Of a DNA stretch of 64,000 nucleotides, positions 8,481 through 19,014 are shown piece after piece; within the stretch, counting starts at the first letter, position 1, and each line of letters starts with the position of its first letter. A program made the translations under genes and the position numbers. The notes under the pieces are model-generated. The model did not search any database, was not told the DNA's origin, and saw nothing but the letters and a program-made list of their open reading frames with translations. This DNA is from Limnohabitans sp. (GTDB taxonomy: Bacteria; Pseudomonadota; Gammaproteobacteria; Burkholderiales; Burkholderiaceae_C): contig NZ_JAFEIF010000036.1 of NCBI RefSeq assembly GCF_017848645.1, positions 1-64,000 on the forward strand, read 5' to 3'.

Positions 8481-10985
8481 TCAGCGGACCTGCAAGATCG
8501 TGTCAAACAAAGCCATCGCCGTTTGCATGACTTTGGCATTGGCCTGGTAGGCCTGCTGAAAACGCACCAGGGCCGAAGCCTCTTCGTCCAGGCTCACGCC
8601 CGAGATGCTGTCTCGGGCCTCTTGCGCCTGCCGGTAGACCACTTGCAGGGCCTGGTCGGCAATGGCCGCTTGCCGTGCGACGTTACCGACTTGGTTCACG
8701 CGTTCGATGTAGGCCTCTGTGATGGTCAGGCCGCCGGGCATCAGTCGCTCGTCTTCCAGGGCTACCATGCGCAGCATGCTTTCGTTGTTGCCAATGCCAT
8801 CGCGGTTACCGTCGATGGTGAACTGGTCGCCCGATTTGGGGGCGGTGGAAAACTCCAGCTTCAGGCCCCGGTAGTTCAGGCTGGGCGTGGCCGACAGCGG
8901 GTCGGGGATGAGGCTGCGCTCGGCCAGCACGGTCTGGGTGCGGCTGTCGATGATCTTGTAGTCCTGGTCGCTGGTGAATTCGACCTGCAAAGCCGAGGCC
9001 CGCAGGGTTTGCTTCATGTCGCCTTGAATGTCTGCAAATTGGGCCGTGACCTGCACCGTGCTGGCAGGGTCGCCGGGCACCAGGCTGTTGTCGCTGACAA
9101 AAATCAGCAAATCATCGCTGGTGCTGCCTTTGACATGGAGGGAGGTGTCAAAGCCCAGGCGCTTGAGGTCTGCGGGTGTGCCTGTGCCCAGGCCCAGACG
9201 GACGTCGTCGGTGGTGTTGCCCGCTGGGCGGCTGAGCACCAGTTTGCCGCCCACGGCAGAGGCCAAGGTGCGGCTGCTGGCGGGCTCGGAGGCGGCGGCC
9301 GTGTTCAGCCAGTTGACCACTTTGGCAAGCGTCAGGGGACCGCTCAGGGCCGGCAGGGCCTGGCCGTTGAGGGACAACGCACCCGCAGCCAAAGAATCGG
9401 GCGAGTCCACAAAGGTTTGCCCTGTGAGTTTTGCGGTGTTTTTCAGGGGGGCCAAGGCTTCGCCCGAGGTCGAGTCAAACTGTTGCTCCAGTCCGACCTC
9501 GGCGATCGCCCCCATGAAAATGTCCATGCCCAAATAGGTGTCGGGGGCCACGCCATTGATTTGCGCAGTGCTGTAAGTCGCGCCCGCTTCCATGCCGTTG
9601 GCGGTTTTGAGCAGCAGGGCCTGCTGCGACGCGTTCAAGGGGCTGCCCAGCAAGTGGCGACCATCGCGCGTGAGCACCTGCAGGTTTTGGCCGGGGCCGG
9701 GGGCGTGCAGGGTCAGCGACAGGTCTTGTGTGCCGATCGGGATCAGACCCAAAGAGGCTACGCCTTGGCTGGCCTCGATGTTGACGCCGATGGTGGCGAT
9801 TTGTGGTGCCTTGGCTTGCGACAACTCGCCGCGCAGCTGGCTCGGGCCCAAAAATTCGGGTGCTGCATAGCGGATGCGGGCTTGGGCCGTGCCGCTGTTG
9901 AGCGGATCGTCGATCACGCGGAACTGGCCGGCTGCGGCGATGCGGTTGGCGTCTTGCACCAGCAGCGTCATACCGGCTGCCTTGCCGCTGGGGGCCGGCA
10001 CAAAGCCGAACAAGTCGCCGCCCAGCTGGCCTTCGGCATCCAGGCCATCGCGGTGCACTTGGTTGATCTGAGTGACTAAGGTGCTGGCCAGGTCGTTCAT
10101 CGAGTAGGCGGCCGGGTTGAGCACCTGTTCCCTGAAGTTCATCACCCCGCCAATCTTGCCGCTGGTGATGCTGGACATGGTTTCGGGTGTGCCGTAGGCG
10201 TCCAGCATGAATTCGAGTTTGCCCGGCTCGATGGTGGAGTCGCCCACACTGATGGCGCGGGCCGTGGTTTTGCTGACCAGGATGCCTTGGTCCAGCGTGT
10301 CGCCCACGCTGACGGTGACGGCGCCGTTGGGCTCAAAACGGGTCTTGATGGCCACCAGGCCAGACAACTCGCGCAGGAGCAAGTCACGCTGGTCCAGCAA
10401 CTCCGAGGGCTGCTTGTCGGCCGAGGTGTGTTTGGCCAATTGTTTGTTCATCAAAGCCAGCTGGCTGGTCAGCGCGTTGGCCTGGCCCACATCGGTTTCG
10501 ACCGACTGGCGTGTCTCGTTGTCCATGATCTCGAACTGCCCGGCCAATTGCCGAAAGCGGGCGGCCAGGCCATCGGCATCGCGCAAGAAGATGCTGCGCG
10601 AGACCACCGATGCGGGGTCGCTGGAGAGGTCGCGGGCCGATTCAAAAAATCGGTTCATGGCCGTGGTCAGGCCAATGCTTTCATCACCCATCACATCGAT
10701 CAGGCGGTTGACGTAGGACAGCAGGGGCTTTTGGCTTTGCAGATCGCTGTTGCTGTTGCGCAGGTTGGACTCGACAAAAGCGTCGTACTGGCGCTGCACC
10801 GCGTCAAAGCGGGCACCCGTGCCCAGGTAGCTGCCGCCCATCTGGCGCGGTTGGTTGGCCGCCAGCGACACGTCCTGGCGGGTATAGCCGTCGGTGTTGA
10901 CGTTGGCGATGTTGTTGGACACTGTGGCCAGGGCGCGCTGGTACGCGGTGACGCCCGAGCTGCCGATGCTGAGCAAGTCACTCAT
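8481..10985 (-). CDS. flgK: Flagellar hook-associated protein 1 (834 aa)
   Basis: LLSIGSSGVTAYQRALATVSNNIANVNTDGYTRQDV N-terminus; C-terminal SGVSLDEEASALVRFQQAYQANAKVMQTA. Confidence 0.96.
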   Translation of the reverse strand: MSDLLSIGSSGVTAYQRALATVSNNIANVNTDGYTRQDVSLAANQPRQMGGSYLGTGARFDAVQRQYDAFVESNLRNSNSDLQSQKPLLSYVNRLIDVMGDESIGLTTAMNRFFESARDLSSDPASVVSRSIFLRDADGLAARFRQLAGQFEIMDNETRQSVETDVGQANALTSQLALMNKQLAKHTSADKQPSELLDQRDLLLRELSGLVAIKTRFEPNGAVTVSVGDTLDQGILVSKTTARAISVGDSTIEPGKLEFMLDAYGTPETMSSITSGKIGGVMNFREQVLNPAAYSMNDLASTLVTQINQVHRDGLDAEGQLGGDLFGFVPAPSGKAAGMTLLVQDANRIAAAGQFRVIDDPLNSGTAQARIRYAAPEFLGPSQLRGELSQAKAPQIATIGVNIEASQGVASLGLIPIGTQDLSLTLHAPGPGQNLQVLTRDGRHLLGSPLNASQQALLLKTANGMEAGATYSTAQINGVAPDTYLGMDIFMGAIAEVGLEQQFDSTSGEALAPLKNTAKLTGQTFVDSPDSLAAGALSLNGQALPALSGPLTLAKVVNWLNTAAASEPASSRTLASAVGGKLVLSRPAGNTTDDVRLGLGTGTPADLKRLGFDTSLHVKGSTSDDLLIFVSDNSLVPGDPASTVQVTAQFADIQGDMKQTLRASALQVEFTSDQDYKIIDSRTQTVLAERSLIPDPLSATPSLNYRGLKLEFSTAPKSGDQFTIDGNRDGIGNNESMLRMVALEDERLMPGGLTITEAYIERVNQVGNVARQAAIADQALQVVYRQAQEARDSISGVSLDEEASALVRFQQAYQANAKVMQTAMALFDTILQVR

Positions 10986-11446
10986 GGCTTATCTCCGAGC
11001 TTGAAGCCGCTGGGGCGCTCCAGGCGGTAGGCCTCCACAGCGGCGGGCTTGAGCTGCATGGGCTCGCGTGCCGGGTTCAGGGGCAGGGCGGGGGCGCTCA
11101 GGCTCATGGGTTGGCGCTGGCGCAGCGCGTCTTGCGTGCTCATGGCCTGGGCCTGGTTCATTTGGCGCTCCATCATGTCGGCCAAACCCATGCCGCCACG
11201 TTTGGCCATGCTCAGCGACACTTCCTTGTCCATCAGGTCCTGGTACATCTCCATGTTGCCGCCTTCGACCAGATCGCTTTTTTCGATCGAGTCGCGCATG
11301 GTTTTCATCATCTGCTGGATGAAATACGCCTCGAACTGCTCGGCGGTTTTGCGCACCGCTTTGCTGGGGTCGCGTGCGGCATCGCCCTTCAACTGCGTCA
11401 GGGCGTTGAAGTCCAGGTAAGAGCCGGAAGCGTTGATGTCATTCAT
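10982..11446 (-). CDS. flgJ: Rod-binding protein FlgJ, N-terminal domain only (154 aa)
   Basis: AEQFEAYFIQQMMKTMRDSIEKSDLVEGGNMEMYQDLMDKEVSLSMAKRGGMGLADMM rod-binding domain; 4-bp overlap with flgK. Confidence 0.93.
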   Translation of the reverse strand: MNDINASGSYLDFNALTQLKGDAARDPSKAVRKTAEQFEAYFIQQMMKTMRDSIEKSDLVEGGNMEMYQDLMDKEVSLSMAKRGGMGLADMMERQMNQAQAMSTQDALRQRQPMSLSAPALPLNPAREPMQLKPAAVEAYRLERPSGFKLGDKP

Positions 11447-11480
11447 GGCGGGTGCTGCGCGTTACAGGGTTTCAAGCCGT

Positions 11481-12605
11481 TCAGATGATGATCAGCTCGG
11501 CGCGCAGGCTACCGGTGCTTTTGAGGGCTTCGAGGATGGCGATCAGGGCCGAGGGTGTGGCCCCGACCTGGTTGACCGCGTCCACCACTTGGCGCAAGTC
11601 CACGCCGGGCTGGAACAGGAACATCGGGTTCTTGGGCTCGGTCACAGCAATTTCAGCGTTTTGCACCGGGGCTGTCTGGCCCAGACTCAGGGGGTTGGGC
11701 TGCGAGACTTCGTTGGTTGCGGCAATGGCCACCGAGATGGTGCCGTGCGCCACAGCGGCGGCGGTGACGCGCACGTTGCGGCTGATGACCACGGTGCCGG
11801 TGCGCGAGTTGACCACCACGCGGGCTGGCGGTTCGCCGGGCACCACATCCAGGTTTTCCACCAGGCTCATGAAGGCCACACGCTGGGACATATCGGCCGG
11901 CGCACGGATGGCCAGCGACATGCCGTCGAGGGCGCGGGCCGTGCCTTCGCCAAAACTTTTGTTCACGGCGTTCACAATGGCCGTGGTGGTGGTGAAGTCC
12001 GACTCACGCACGTTCATGACCACATGGTCAGAACTTTCAAACGGGGTTTCGACCATGCGCTCGACCGTCGCGCCGTTGGGCACGCGCGACGAGGTGGGCA
12101 CACCAATGCTGACCTTGGAGCCTGCGGCATTGGCGTCGATGCCGGTGGCCGTGAGGGCACCTTGGGCGATGCCATACACCTCGCCGTCCACGCCGCGCAG
12201 GCTGGTCAGCAGCAAGTTGCCGCCGCGCAGGTTGCTGGCCTTGCCGATGGCCGAGACGTTGATGTCAATTTTTTGACCGGGCTTGGCAAACGGGGGCAGC
12301 TCGGCGGTCACCATCACGGCGGCCACGTTTTTGATGTCGATCTTGCCGGCGCTGGCGCCTTGTTCGAAGTCCGACAGCGGACCGTCCAGGCTCACGCCCA
12401 TGCGGCTGAGCATGGACTTCATGCTTTGCGCGGTGAAGGACACATCGGCCCCGTCACCCGTGCCTTGCAAGCCCACCACCAGGCCGTAACCGATAAGTTG
12501 GTTGGTGCGGCCTGCCGCCACGCTGGCCAGGTCTTTGACGCGGTCAGCCCAGGCGCTGGCGTTCAGGCCGAGCAGCAAGACGAGGGCAAAGAGGGTGGAT
12601 TTCAT
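11481..12605 (-). CDS. flgI: Flagellar P-ring protein
   Basis: DRVKDLASVAAGRTNQLIGYGLVVGLQGTGDGADVSFTAQSMKSMLSRMGV; signal peptide. Confidence 0.97.
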   Translation of the reverse strand: MKSTLFALVLLLGLNASAWADRVKDLASVAAGRTNQLIGYGLVVGLQGTGDGADVSFTAQSMKSMLSRMGVSLDGPLSDFEQGASAGKIDIKNVAAVMVTAELPPFAKPGQKIDINVSAIGKASNLRGGNLLLTSLRGVDGEVYGIAQGALTATGIDANAAGSKVSIGVPTSSRVPNGATVERMVETPFESSDHVVMNVRESDFTTTTAIVNAVNKSFGEGTARALDGMSLAIRAPADMSQRVAFMSLVENLDVVPGEPPARVVVNSRTGTVVISRNVRVTAAAVAHGTISVAIAATNEVSQPNPLSLGQTAPVQNAEIAVTEPKNPMFLFQPGVDLRQVVDAVNQVGATPSALIAILEALKSTGSLRAELIII

Positions 12606-12630
12606 AAAAGGTCTCTTGGGAGGCTATGGC

Positions 12631-13359
12631 TCAGAAGGGCCAGATCTTGAGCAAGGCTTTGGTGCCCCAGCCCGTTTTGGCGACAGCGGCCATGTCGCCC
12701 GTGCCACGGTAGGCAATTTGGGCATTGGCCAGACGGCGCGACTGCACCATGTTGTTGGGTGAGACATCGTCGGGGCGGATGATGCCGCTGACCTGGATGA
12801 CCTCGGCGCCTTCGGTCAGGGCCAGTTGTTTTTCACCGCGCACCATGAGGTTGCCGTTGGCCAGCACCTCGACCACGGTGACCGACACCGCGCCCGTCAA
12901 GCTGGCGCTTTGGCCTGCTGTACCCACGCCACTGCTTTTGATGCTCGATTCGTTCAGGTTGATGCCATTGAGCACCCCCCCGAGCGTGGTGCCCAAAATT
13001 TTGGTGGGCAGAGCGAGGTTTTGGACCTTGGACACCAGGCCACTGGGGATGACATTGTTTTCTGCATCGCGTGAGACGCTGCCTTTTTGTTCCCGGCCTG
13101 CCCGTGTTGACTCGTCGAGCATCACGGTGATCAGGTCGCCCACGCGGTAGTTGCGGCTGCGGCCAAAAAAGTTGTCGCTGTGCCGGCCGTTGTAAATCGC
13201 ACCTGTGGCTTGGCGTGATTTTTCGACGACCACGGGCATGACGGGGGCGAATTCGGGGGAATGCGCCAAGGGGGCAGGGGGCGTGGCGCAACCGACCAAA
13301 CCCAAGGCCAGCATAGTCGGGCCCAACAGGCGTGTGGTGAAGGCGGTCAAAGGTGTCAT
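12631..13359 (-). CDS. flgH: Flagellar L-ring lipoprotein
   Basis: Lipobox LGLVGC; DNFFGRSRNYRVGDLITVMLDESTRAGREQKGSVSRD. Confidence 0.96.
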   Translation of the reverse strand: MTPLTAFTTRLLGPTMLALGLVGCATPPAPLAHSPEFAPVMPVVVEKSRQATGAIYNGRHSDNFFGRSRNYRVGDLITVMLDESTRAGREQKGSVSRDAENNVIPSGLVSKVQNLALPTKILGTTLGGVLNGINLNESSIKSSGVGTAGQSASLTGAVSVTVVEVLANGNLMVRGEKQLALTEGAEVIQVSGIIRPDDVSPNNMVQSRRLANAQIAYRGTGDMAAVAKTGWGTKALLKIWPF

Positions 13360-13366
13360 GGCGTAC

Positions 13367-14152
13367 TTACATGTTGTTGTTCAGGAAGCGCAGCATGCCG
13401 TCCACGGCAGAGATGGCTTTGGAGTTGATTTCGTAGGCGCGTTGGGTCTCGATCATGTTGACCATTTCTTCGACCACGTTCACGTTGGACGCTTCCAATG
13501 CGCCTTGCATCAGCTGTCCCGCACCGGCCTGGCCAGGCTGCGAGACGATGGGTGCGCCGCTGGCGGCCGTTTCCTTGAGCATGTTCTGACCAATGGCTTG
13601 CAAGCCTGCGGGGTTGGCAAATCGTGCAATCTGGATCTGGCCCAGCACCTGGGCGCCGCCGCCTGCAGCCGTCTCGACCGACACGGTGCCGTCCTGGCCA
13701 ATCGAGATGCTGGCCACGTTGGGGGGGATGTTGATGGCGGGCTGCAGTGGTGCGCCATTGGCCGTGACCAACTGGCCTGTGGCAGACAACTTGAAGCTGC
13801 CGTCGCGTGAGTAGCCAATCGTGCCGTCAGGCTGAGCGATCTGGAAAAATCCATCGCCTTGCACCGCCATGTCGAGCGCGTTCTTGGTGGTCACCAAGCT
13901 GCCTTGGGTGTGGGTTTTTTCGGTAGCCACGATGCGCACACCCGTGCCCAGCATCAAGCCCGTGGGAGCTTGTGCGTCGGCGCCCACTTGGGCGCCGGGC
14001 TGGCGCAGGTTTTGGTAGAGCATGTCCTCGAAGCTGGCGCGGTCGCGCTTGAAGCCCGTCGTGTTGACGTTGGCCAAGTTGTTCGAGATGACCGACATGC
14101 GCGTTTGCTGCGCATCGAGGCCGGTCTTGGCAATCCACATTGAGGCATCCAT
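13367..14152 (-). CDS. flgG: Flagellar distal rod protein
   Basis: [49 protein letters not shown]. Confidence 0.97.
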   Translation of the reverse strand: MDASMWIAKTGLDAQQTRMSVISNNLANVNTTGFKRDRASFEDMLYQNLRQPGAQVGADAQAPTGLMLGTGVRIVATEKTHTQGSLVTTKNALDMAVQGDGFFQIAQPDGTIGYSRDGSFKLSATGQLVTANGAPLQPAINIPPNVASISIGQDGTVSVETAAGGGAQVLGQIQIARFANPAGLQAIGQNMLKETAASGAPIVSQPGQAGAGQLMQGALEASNVNVVEEMVNMIETQRAYEINSKAISAVDGMLRFLNNNM

Positions 14153-14171
14153 GGGGCTCTCCTGTCAGGTG

Positions 14172-14933
14172 TTAAGCGGCTTTCATCATGGAAGCGCCGG
14201 ACTCGTCGAGCCCCTTCATTTCCTTGATGATGCGAATCTGGGTTTCAAAACTGCGTGAGTGATCGATCAAGCGGGTCATGGCCTCAATGGCGCTGACGTT
14301 GCTTCCCTCCAGGGCTTGCGGAATCACTTGGGGCAGTTGTTGAGTCAAAGCAATGTCCGTGCCATCGGGTTTTTCCGACACCTTGAACAATCCATCCGGA
14401 CGTCGTCCCAAACTGACGCCTGTCACATCGCGCAAGCGCAAGCGGTCGATCAACACATCGGCAGCGGGGCCGACCTGGGCCGGGTCGCGGGCATAGATGC
14501 TGCCGTCCGGGTTGATGCTCACCATCAGACCCGGCGGGATGGTGATGGGGCCGCCTTCGCCCAACACCAGGTGGCCGGAGCCGTTTTCCAGCTGGCCCTG
14601 GATGTTCACTTTCATGTCACCCCGGCGTGTGAATGCCAGGTCGCCATTGGGGGCCTGCACGGTCAGCACGGTGCTGTTCGCCATGGCCACATCCATGGGG
14701 CGGCCGGTGGCCATGATCGGACCGGGGTCCATGCGGATCAAGTCGCGCGAAATGGTCTGGGCCTGGTAGCGGGTATCAAAGCCCGCGCCCTCGACCTTGA
14801 CCGATTGCAGTGCCACGTCGTAACTGCTTTTGAAGCCCACGGTGGACACGTTGGCCAGGTCGTTGACCAGCACCTGGCGTGCCGTGGCCTGCTCTTTGAT
14901 GGTGGCGTTCGAAGTAAAGACAAGGCGGTCCAT
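14172..14933 (-). CDS. flgF: Flagellar proximal rod protein
   Basis: MDRLVFTSNATIKEQATARQVLVNDLANVSTVGFKSSYDVAL; syntenic with flgG. Confidence 0.93.
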   Translation of the reverse strand: MDRLVFTSNATIKEQATARQVLVNDLANVSTVGFKSSYDVALQSVKVEGAGFDTRYQAQTISRDLIRMDPGPIMATGRPMDVAMANSTVLTVQAPNGDLAFTRRGDMKVNIQGQLENGSGHLVLGEGGPITIPPGLMVSINPDGSIYARDPAQVGPAADVLIDRLRLRDVTGVSLGRRPDGLFKVSEKPDGTDIALTQQLPQVIPQALEGSNVSAIEAMTRLIDHSRSFETQIRIIKEMKGLDESGASMMKAA

Positions 14934-14974
14934 GGCGGGGCTCTCTGGGGTTCAGACGGGGGTGTTTCAGCGCA

Positions 14975-17359
14975 TCAAGAACGGATGTTGATGATGGCGC
15001 TGGTCATGGTGGAGCTGGTTTCAATCGCTTTGGCGTTGGCTTGGAAGTTACGTTGGGCTGTGATCAAGTCCACCAGCTCCTGTGTCAAATCCACGTTGGC
15101 GCGTTCTGTTGCACCAGCACGAATCGTGCCGAAACCAGCGGAGCCGGCTTCACCAACCTTGGCAACACCTGAGGTGGCTGAGGCCAGGTAACTGGCGTCA
15201 CCCACCTGACGCAGGCCAGAGGGGCTGGAGAAGTTGGCTAAGACGATCTTGCCCAGCGAGTTCTGCGAGCCGTTGGAATAAGTGGCGTTGACCAGACCGT
15301 CCACGCCAATGTCCAGGCCCATCAGCTCGCCCTCGGGGGCGCCGTCTTGCGCTTGCGAGAGCACCGCAAAGGAGCTGGAGTACTGGGTGGATTGGGTGAA
15401 GTCGATCGACATGGTCAGCGCACCCTTGCCGCCTTGCAAGAAGGCGGTTTCAAAACCCATGGGCTTGATGGGCGAGACGGGTTTACCGGTCAGGTCAAAG
15501 GTCAGCTCGCCACGGTCGAGGAACACGGGCCACCAGTCGTTTTTGGTGTTCAGGTCCGAGATGTCTTCGGTTTGCTTGCCGTTGCGCACGTACTGCAGGG
15601 CACCGTTGTCGGCGTACTGGGCCAACTTGATCCACTGGGTGGTCTGACCGAAACGCATTTCTGTGTTGCCCAGACCCCAATCGGGGTGGCCGGTCACCTG
15701 AATGGAAGCGGCATCGCCCGTGGTTCCAGTGCTGAAGACCAATTGCTTGGCCTTGGCATCCCATTTCACGTCCACACCCGCCACTTCTCGTTTGCTGACC
15801 GGGTCCACGATGGTGTTGATTTTTTCTTTCAGCTTGGCCGCCAGGGTTTCCATCGAGTAGTTGCCGGTGTCGACGTTGATTTTGGCGGTGATACCGTCCA
15901 CCGACACGGTGAAGTCGTTGTTGGCCTCCACCAGTGCGACGTTGCCTGAGGTGTTGATGGTGAGCGTGTCGCCGGCCAGCACAGCGGGGTAGCTGGGTTT
16001 GCCGCGCTGGGCAGCTTCCAGCGAGCTGGGGGTTTGCAACACGCCCACGCCTGCATCGATCTTGACGCCCAACAAGTTGCTGGACAGAGACTCACTCGGT
16101 GTGGCCGTAGAGGTTTCCAGGCGGATGTTGGAGGCGTCACCCGTGGTGCCCGAGTTGAAGGTGAAGCGGCCGGAGTCGGGGTTGAAGCCCACGGTGATGC
16201 CGTAACGCGCGTTGACTTTGGGGTCGACTTCGGGTGTCAATGGATCGTCTGGGGTGTCGGCCAGCTTGCCCATCACGTTGTTGATCTCGATTTGCAGGTT
16301 GCGCGCCAGCGTGGCGGGATCCTGGTCAGCAGCGGTCAAGGTGTAGTTGATGACGGTGAGTGGAGAGTCGTCCACCGACAACTTGAAGCCCATGGTGTTG
16401 CCCACCTTGAAGTCGGTGGGCGTGGCCGTGGGGCTGGTTTTGTAAAAGCCCGAGGCGACATCAAAGTGCGTGCTGTTGATGGTGTCGCCCACGGCCGGTG
16501 CGGGGGAAGAGTTGCGCACATCGGTCAGCTGGTCCAGGGTGTACATGGCCACTGTGCCGCTGGGTGGGGTGACCGAGGGGTCAGACTTGGGGCGGATGTC
16601 GCCGTATTTGTTGACGAACAGCTCCGAGCCGGTGCTGTTGGAGGCTTGCTGCAGCGCAGGCTTGACCTGGGTGTCGCCCACAAAGAACTCGGTTTGCCAC
16701 TTCGAGAAGGGGCTGCCCGGGCTGGCGTTCTGGGTCTTGGTGTAGTAGACGGTGGCCAGGTAACCGTTGCCGCCGCTGTCGTACACCGTCAGCGCTGTGC
16801 TTTTGTTGTAAGTGGCGGGGTTGCTGCGGTCAAAGTCGCCCAGGATCACGGGTGAATCGGCCGGCAGGTTCAGGCCCAGTTGGATTTTGGTGGTTTCTTT
16901 GGCTTCACCCGATGTCTTGGGCGGGATCACCAGCGGCGACAGGCGCTCGAGATCGGCCTTGCCGGACGAGTCCACCGAGGCGGCCAGCAGGCGTTGGCCT
17001 GTGGAGTTGACCACGTTGTTTTGGTCGTTCAGCGTGAAGGAGCCGTTGCGGGTGTAGATGTCCTGCAGGCCGTCGGGTGTCTTGAGCGGGAAGAAGCCAT
17101 CACCCGTGATGGCCAGGTCCAGCGAGTTGCCCGAGGTGGAGATGTTGCCCTGGCTGAATTCCTGGCTCACTTGCTTGAGCGAGACGCCCTGGCCGATGTT
17201 GCTCGACGACTTTTGCAGTGGCGAGGTGGAAAAGATGTCGCCAAAGTCGGCCCGCGAGCGCTTGAAGCCCGAGGTGCCCACGTTGGCGATGTTGTTGGAG
17301 GTGACGGCCAACTGCGCGGTGGCTGAGTTCAGTCCGGTGAGCGAGGTATAGAACGACAT
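14975..17359 (-). CDS. flgE: Flagellar hook protein (794 aa)
   Basis: MSFYTSLTGLNSATAQLAVTSNNIANVGTSGFKRSRADFGDIFS; start reassigned from the 881-aa ORF to the internal MSFYTS Met. Confidence 0.95.
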   Translation of the reverse strand: MSFYTSLTGLNSATAQLAVTSNNIANVGTSGFKRSRADFGDIFSTSPLQKSSSNIGQGVSLKQVSQEFSQGNISTSGNSLDLAITGDGFFPLKTPDGLQDIYTRNGSFTLNDQNNVVNSTGQRLLAASVDSSGKADLERLSPLVIPPKTSGEAKETTKIQLGLNLPADSPVILGDFDRSNPATYNKSTALTVYDSGGNGYLATVYYTKTQNASPGSPFSKWQTEFFVGDTQVKPALQQASNSTGSELFVNKYGDIRPKSDPSVTPPSGTVAMYTLDQLTDVRNSSPAPAVGDTINSTHFDVASGFYKTSPTATPTDFKVGNTMGFKLSVDDSPLTVINYTLTAADQDPATLARNLQIEINNVMGKLADTPDDPLTPEVDPKVNARYGITVGFNPDSGRFTFNSGTTGDASNIRLETSTATPSESLSSNLLGVKIDAGVGVLQTPSSLEAAQRGKPSYPAVLAGDTLTINTSGNVALVEANNDFTVSVDGITAKINVDTGNYSMETLAAKLKEKINTIVDPVSKREVAGVDVKWDAKAKQLVFSTGTTGDAASIQVTGHPDWGLGNTEMRFGQTTQWIKLAQYADNGALQYVRNGKQTEDISDLNTKNDWWPVFLDRGELTFDLTGKPVSPIKPMGFETAFLQGGKGALTMSIDFTQSTQYSSSFAVLSQAQDGAPEGELMGLDIGVDGLVNATYSNGSQNSLGKIVLANFSSPSGLRQVGDASYLASATSGVAKVGEAGSAGFGTIRAGATERANVDLTQELVDLITAQRNFQANAKAIETSSTMTSAIINIRS

Positions 17360-17403
17360 GCTGAAGGGCTCCTGTTTGAATGGGGGTGTTGGGTGGCGGT
17401 TGT

Positions 17404-18093
17404 TTAGATGCCGACGCGTTTGACGTCGGTCAACAGCATGGTTTTGCCGCCGTCGACTTCGACGCTGACGCTGCCGTCGGCCGGGTTGCTGGAGATGGCG
17501 CGCACGGTGGACAAGGTGCTGACCGGAACAGGGACACTCTTGCCATTGACCACGGCGGTGGCGCTCAGGCGGTACAAACCGCTGGGCACGGGGTTTTCTG
17601 CAGCGTCCTTGCCGTTCCACGAAATCGGGGTGGTGCCGGGCGTTTGTGGTCCTGCGGTCAGCTCTTGCACGAGGCGACCTTGGCTGTCGAACACGCTGAC
17701 CTGAACGCCGCTGGCGCCCATGGGCAGGTCGATGCTGCCATCGATGGCGCCGCCCGAAGTCAGCTGGGTGGGTGTGTCGGTCACGGCCACTTTTTTACCA
17801 ATCAGTGAGGCGCTGCCCAGCATGCGCTCGCCCGACATGGAGGTGACGAATTTGTCCAGCGAGCCCTGCATGTTGGTCAGCGCTTCGAGCTGCGAGAACT
17901 GGGCCAGCTGGGCCACAAAAGCTTCGTTCTTCACGGGCTCCAGCGGATTCTGGTTTTGCAGCTGCGCAGTGAACAAGGTCAGGAAATCCTGCTTGCCCAT
18001 GTCTTCGCTGGTTTTTTTGGCGGCGTCTTTCACGTCTTCGTAGCGCGAGACGTTTTTGAGCAGGCTGGACGATGTCACGTTAGGTGTGGCCAT
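17404..18093 (-). CDS. flgD: Flagellar hook assembly protein
   Basis: DMGKQDFLTLFTAQLQNQNPLEPVKNEAFVAQLAQFSQLEALTNMQGSL; FLGD Ig-like region GVQVSVFDSQGRLV. Confidence 0.96.
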   Translation of the reverse strand: MATPNVTSSSLLKNVSRYEDVKDAAKKTSEDMGKQDFLTLFTAQLQNQNPLEPVKNEAFVAQLAQFSQLEALTNMQGSLDKFVTSMSGERMLGSASLIGKKVAVTDTPTQLTSGGAIDGSIDLPMGASGVQVSVFDSQGRLVQELTAGPQTPGTTPISWNGKDAAENPVPSGLYRLSATAVVNGKSVPVPVSTLSTVRAISSNPADGSVSVEVDGGKTMLLTDVKRVGI

Positions 18094-18107
18094 GGGGTGC
18101 TTTCAGG

Positions 18108-18533
18108 TCAGGCCTTGGAGATGTCCAGCGTGCGCATCATCAGTTGACGCGCCGTGTTGATCACTTCGACGTTGTTTTGGTAGGAGCGTGCGGCGGCCAT
18201 CATCTCGACCATTTCGGTGACTTCGCTCACGTTGGTCTGGTAGACGTAACCGTCCTTGTCGGCCAGGGGGTTGTTCGGGTCTGACACGCGCCGTGGCGGG
18301 GCGGTGTCATCGGCCATGCGGTCGATCTTCACGCCGCCCACGTAGGGAGCACCGTTGTGAGTCATCTGTGAATCCATCAAGGCCTTGAACACCGGGCGCT
18401 TGGCGCGAAAAGCATCTTGCTCGGTGGTGGCCACGGTGCCTGCGTTGGCCAGGTTGGAGGCGGTGGCGTTCATGCGGGTCAGCTGCGCGTTCAGCGCTGT
18501 GCCTGCAATGCCGAAAATATTGTCCATGGCCAT
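18108..18533 (-). CDS. flgC: Flagellar basal-body rod protein
   Basis: FGIAGTALNAQLTRMNATASNLANAGTVATTEQDAFRAKRPVFK. Confidence 0.95.
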   Translation of the reverse strand: MAMDNIFGIAGTALNAQLTRMNATASNLANAGTVATTEQDAFRAKRPVFKALMDSQMTHNGAPYVGGVKIDRMADDTAPPRRVSDPNNPLADKDGYVYQTNVSEVTEMVEMMAAARSYQNNVEVINTARQLMMRTLDISKA

Positions 18534-18535
18534 GT

Positions 18536-18925
18536 TCAGTCTCCTCTCAAGGCTTTGCGCACGCTGCTCACGCGGCTTTCCAGAAAGTTCAGCGTGGCCT
18601 GGTAGTCGGCGGCGGCTTTACCGTACTGGGCTTGTTCCACGCTCATCTCGACGGTGTTGCCGTCAAAGGCGGTGTTGAACGGTGTGCGGTAACGCATGCC
18701 ATCGGCATCGATTCCCTGGCCCACGGCAAAGTGGCCCTGGCTGGTGGTGGTCATGGCGCTGCCTTGCTGTTGCGTCTCTTTCATGACGGCCTTGAAGTCG
18801 ATGTCCCGCGCTTTGTAGTTGGGCGTATCGGCGTTGGCGATGTTTTGCGCCAACACTTCAAGGCGGCGGCTTTTGACTTGCAAAGCTTGTTCATGCACGC
18901 CGAGTGCCTGGTTTAACAAATTCAT
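18536..18925 (-). CDS. flgB: Flagellar basal-body rod protein
   Basis: LEVLAQNIANADTPNYKARDIDFKAVM; start reassigned to MNLLNQALG. Confidence 0.95.
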   Translation of the reverse strand: MNLLNQALGVHEQALQVKSRRLEVLAQNIANADTPNYKARDIDFKAVMKETQQQGSAMTTTSQGHFAVGQGIDADGMRYRTPFNTAFDGNTVEMSVEQAQYGKAAADYQATLNFLESRVSSVRKALRGD

Positions 18926-19014
18926 CTGGACTCCTGTGGTCGCGGGTTCGATGGTCAAGGTCCGTCAATTTTTTGACGAGGGGTGCTCAAGTTGAGCGGC
19001 TTGTGGTCGATAGC

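Noticed and set aside
8523-10079. 518-aa plus-strand ORF opposite flgK
   Set aside because: Low-complexity composition and complete overlap with a conserved flgK; antisense shadow ORF of GC-rich coding DNA.
17360-17620. 87-residue N-terminal extension of FlgE in the ORF track
   Set aside because: Arg/Gln-rich extension overlaps flgD; canonical FlgE N-terminus starts at MSFYTSLTG (17359).
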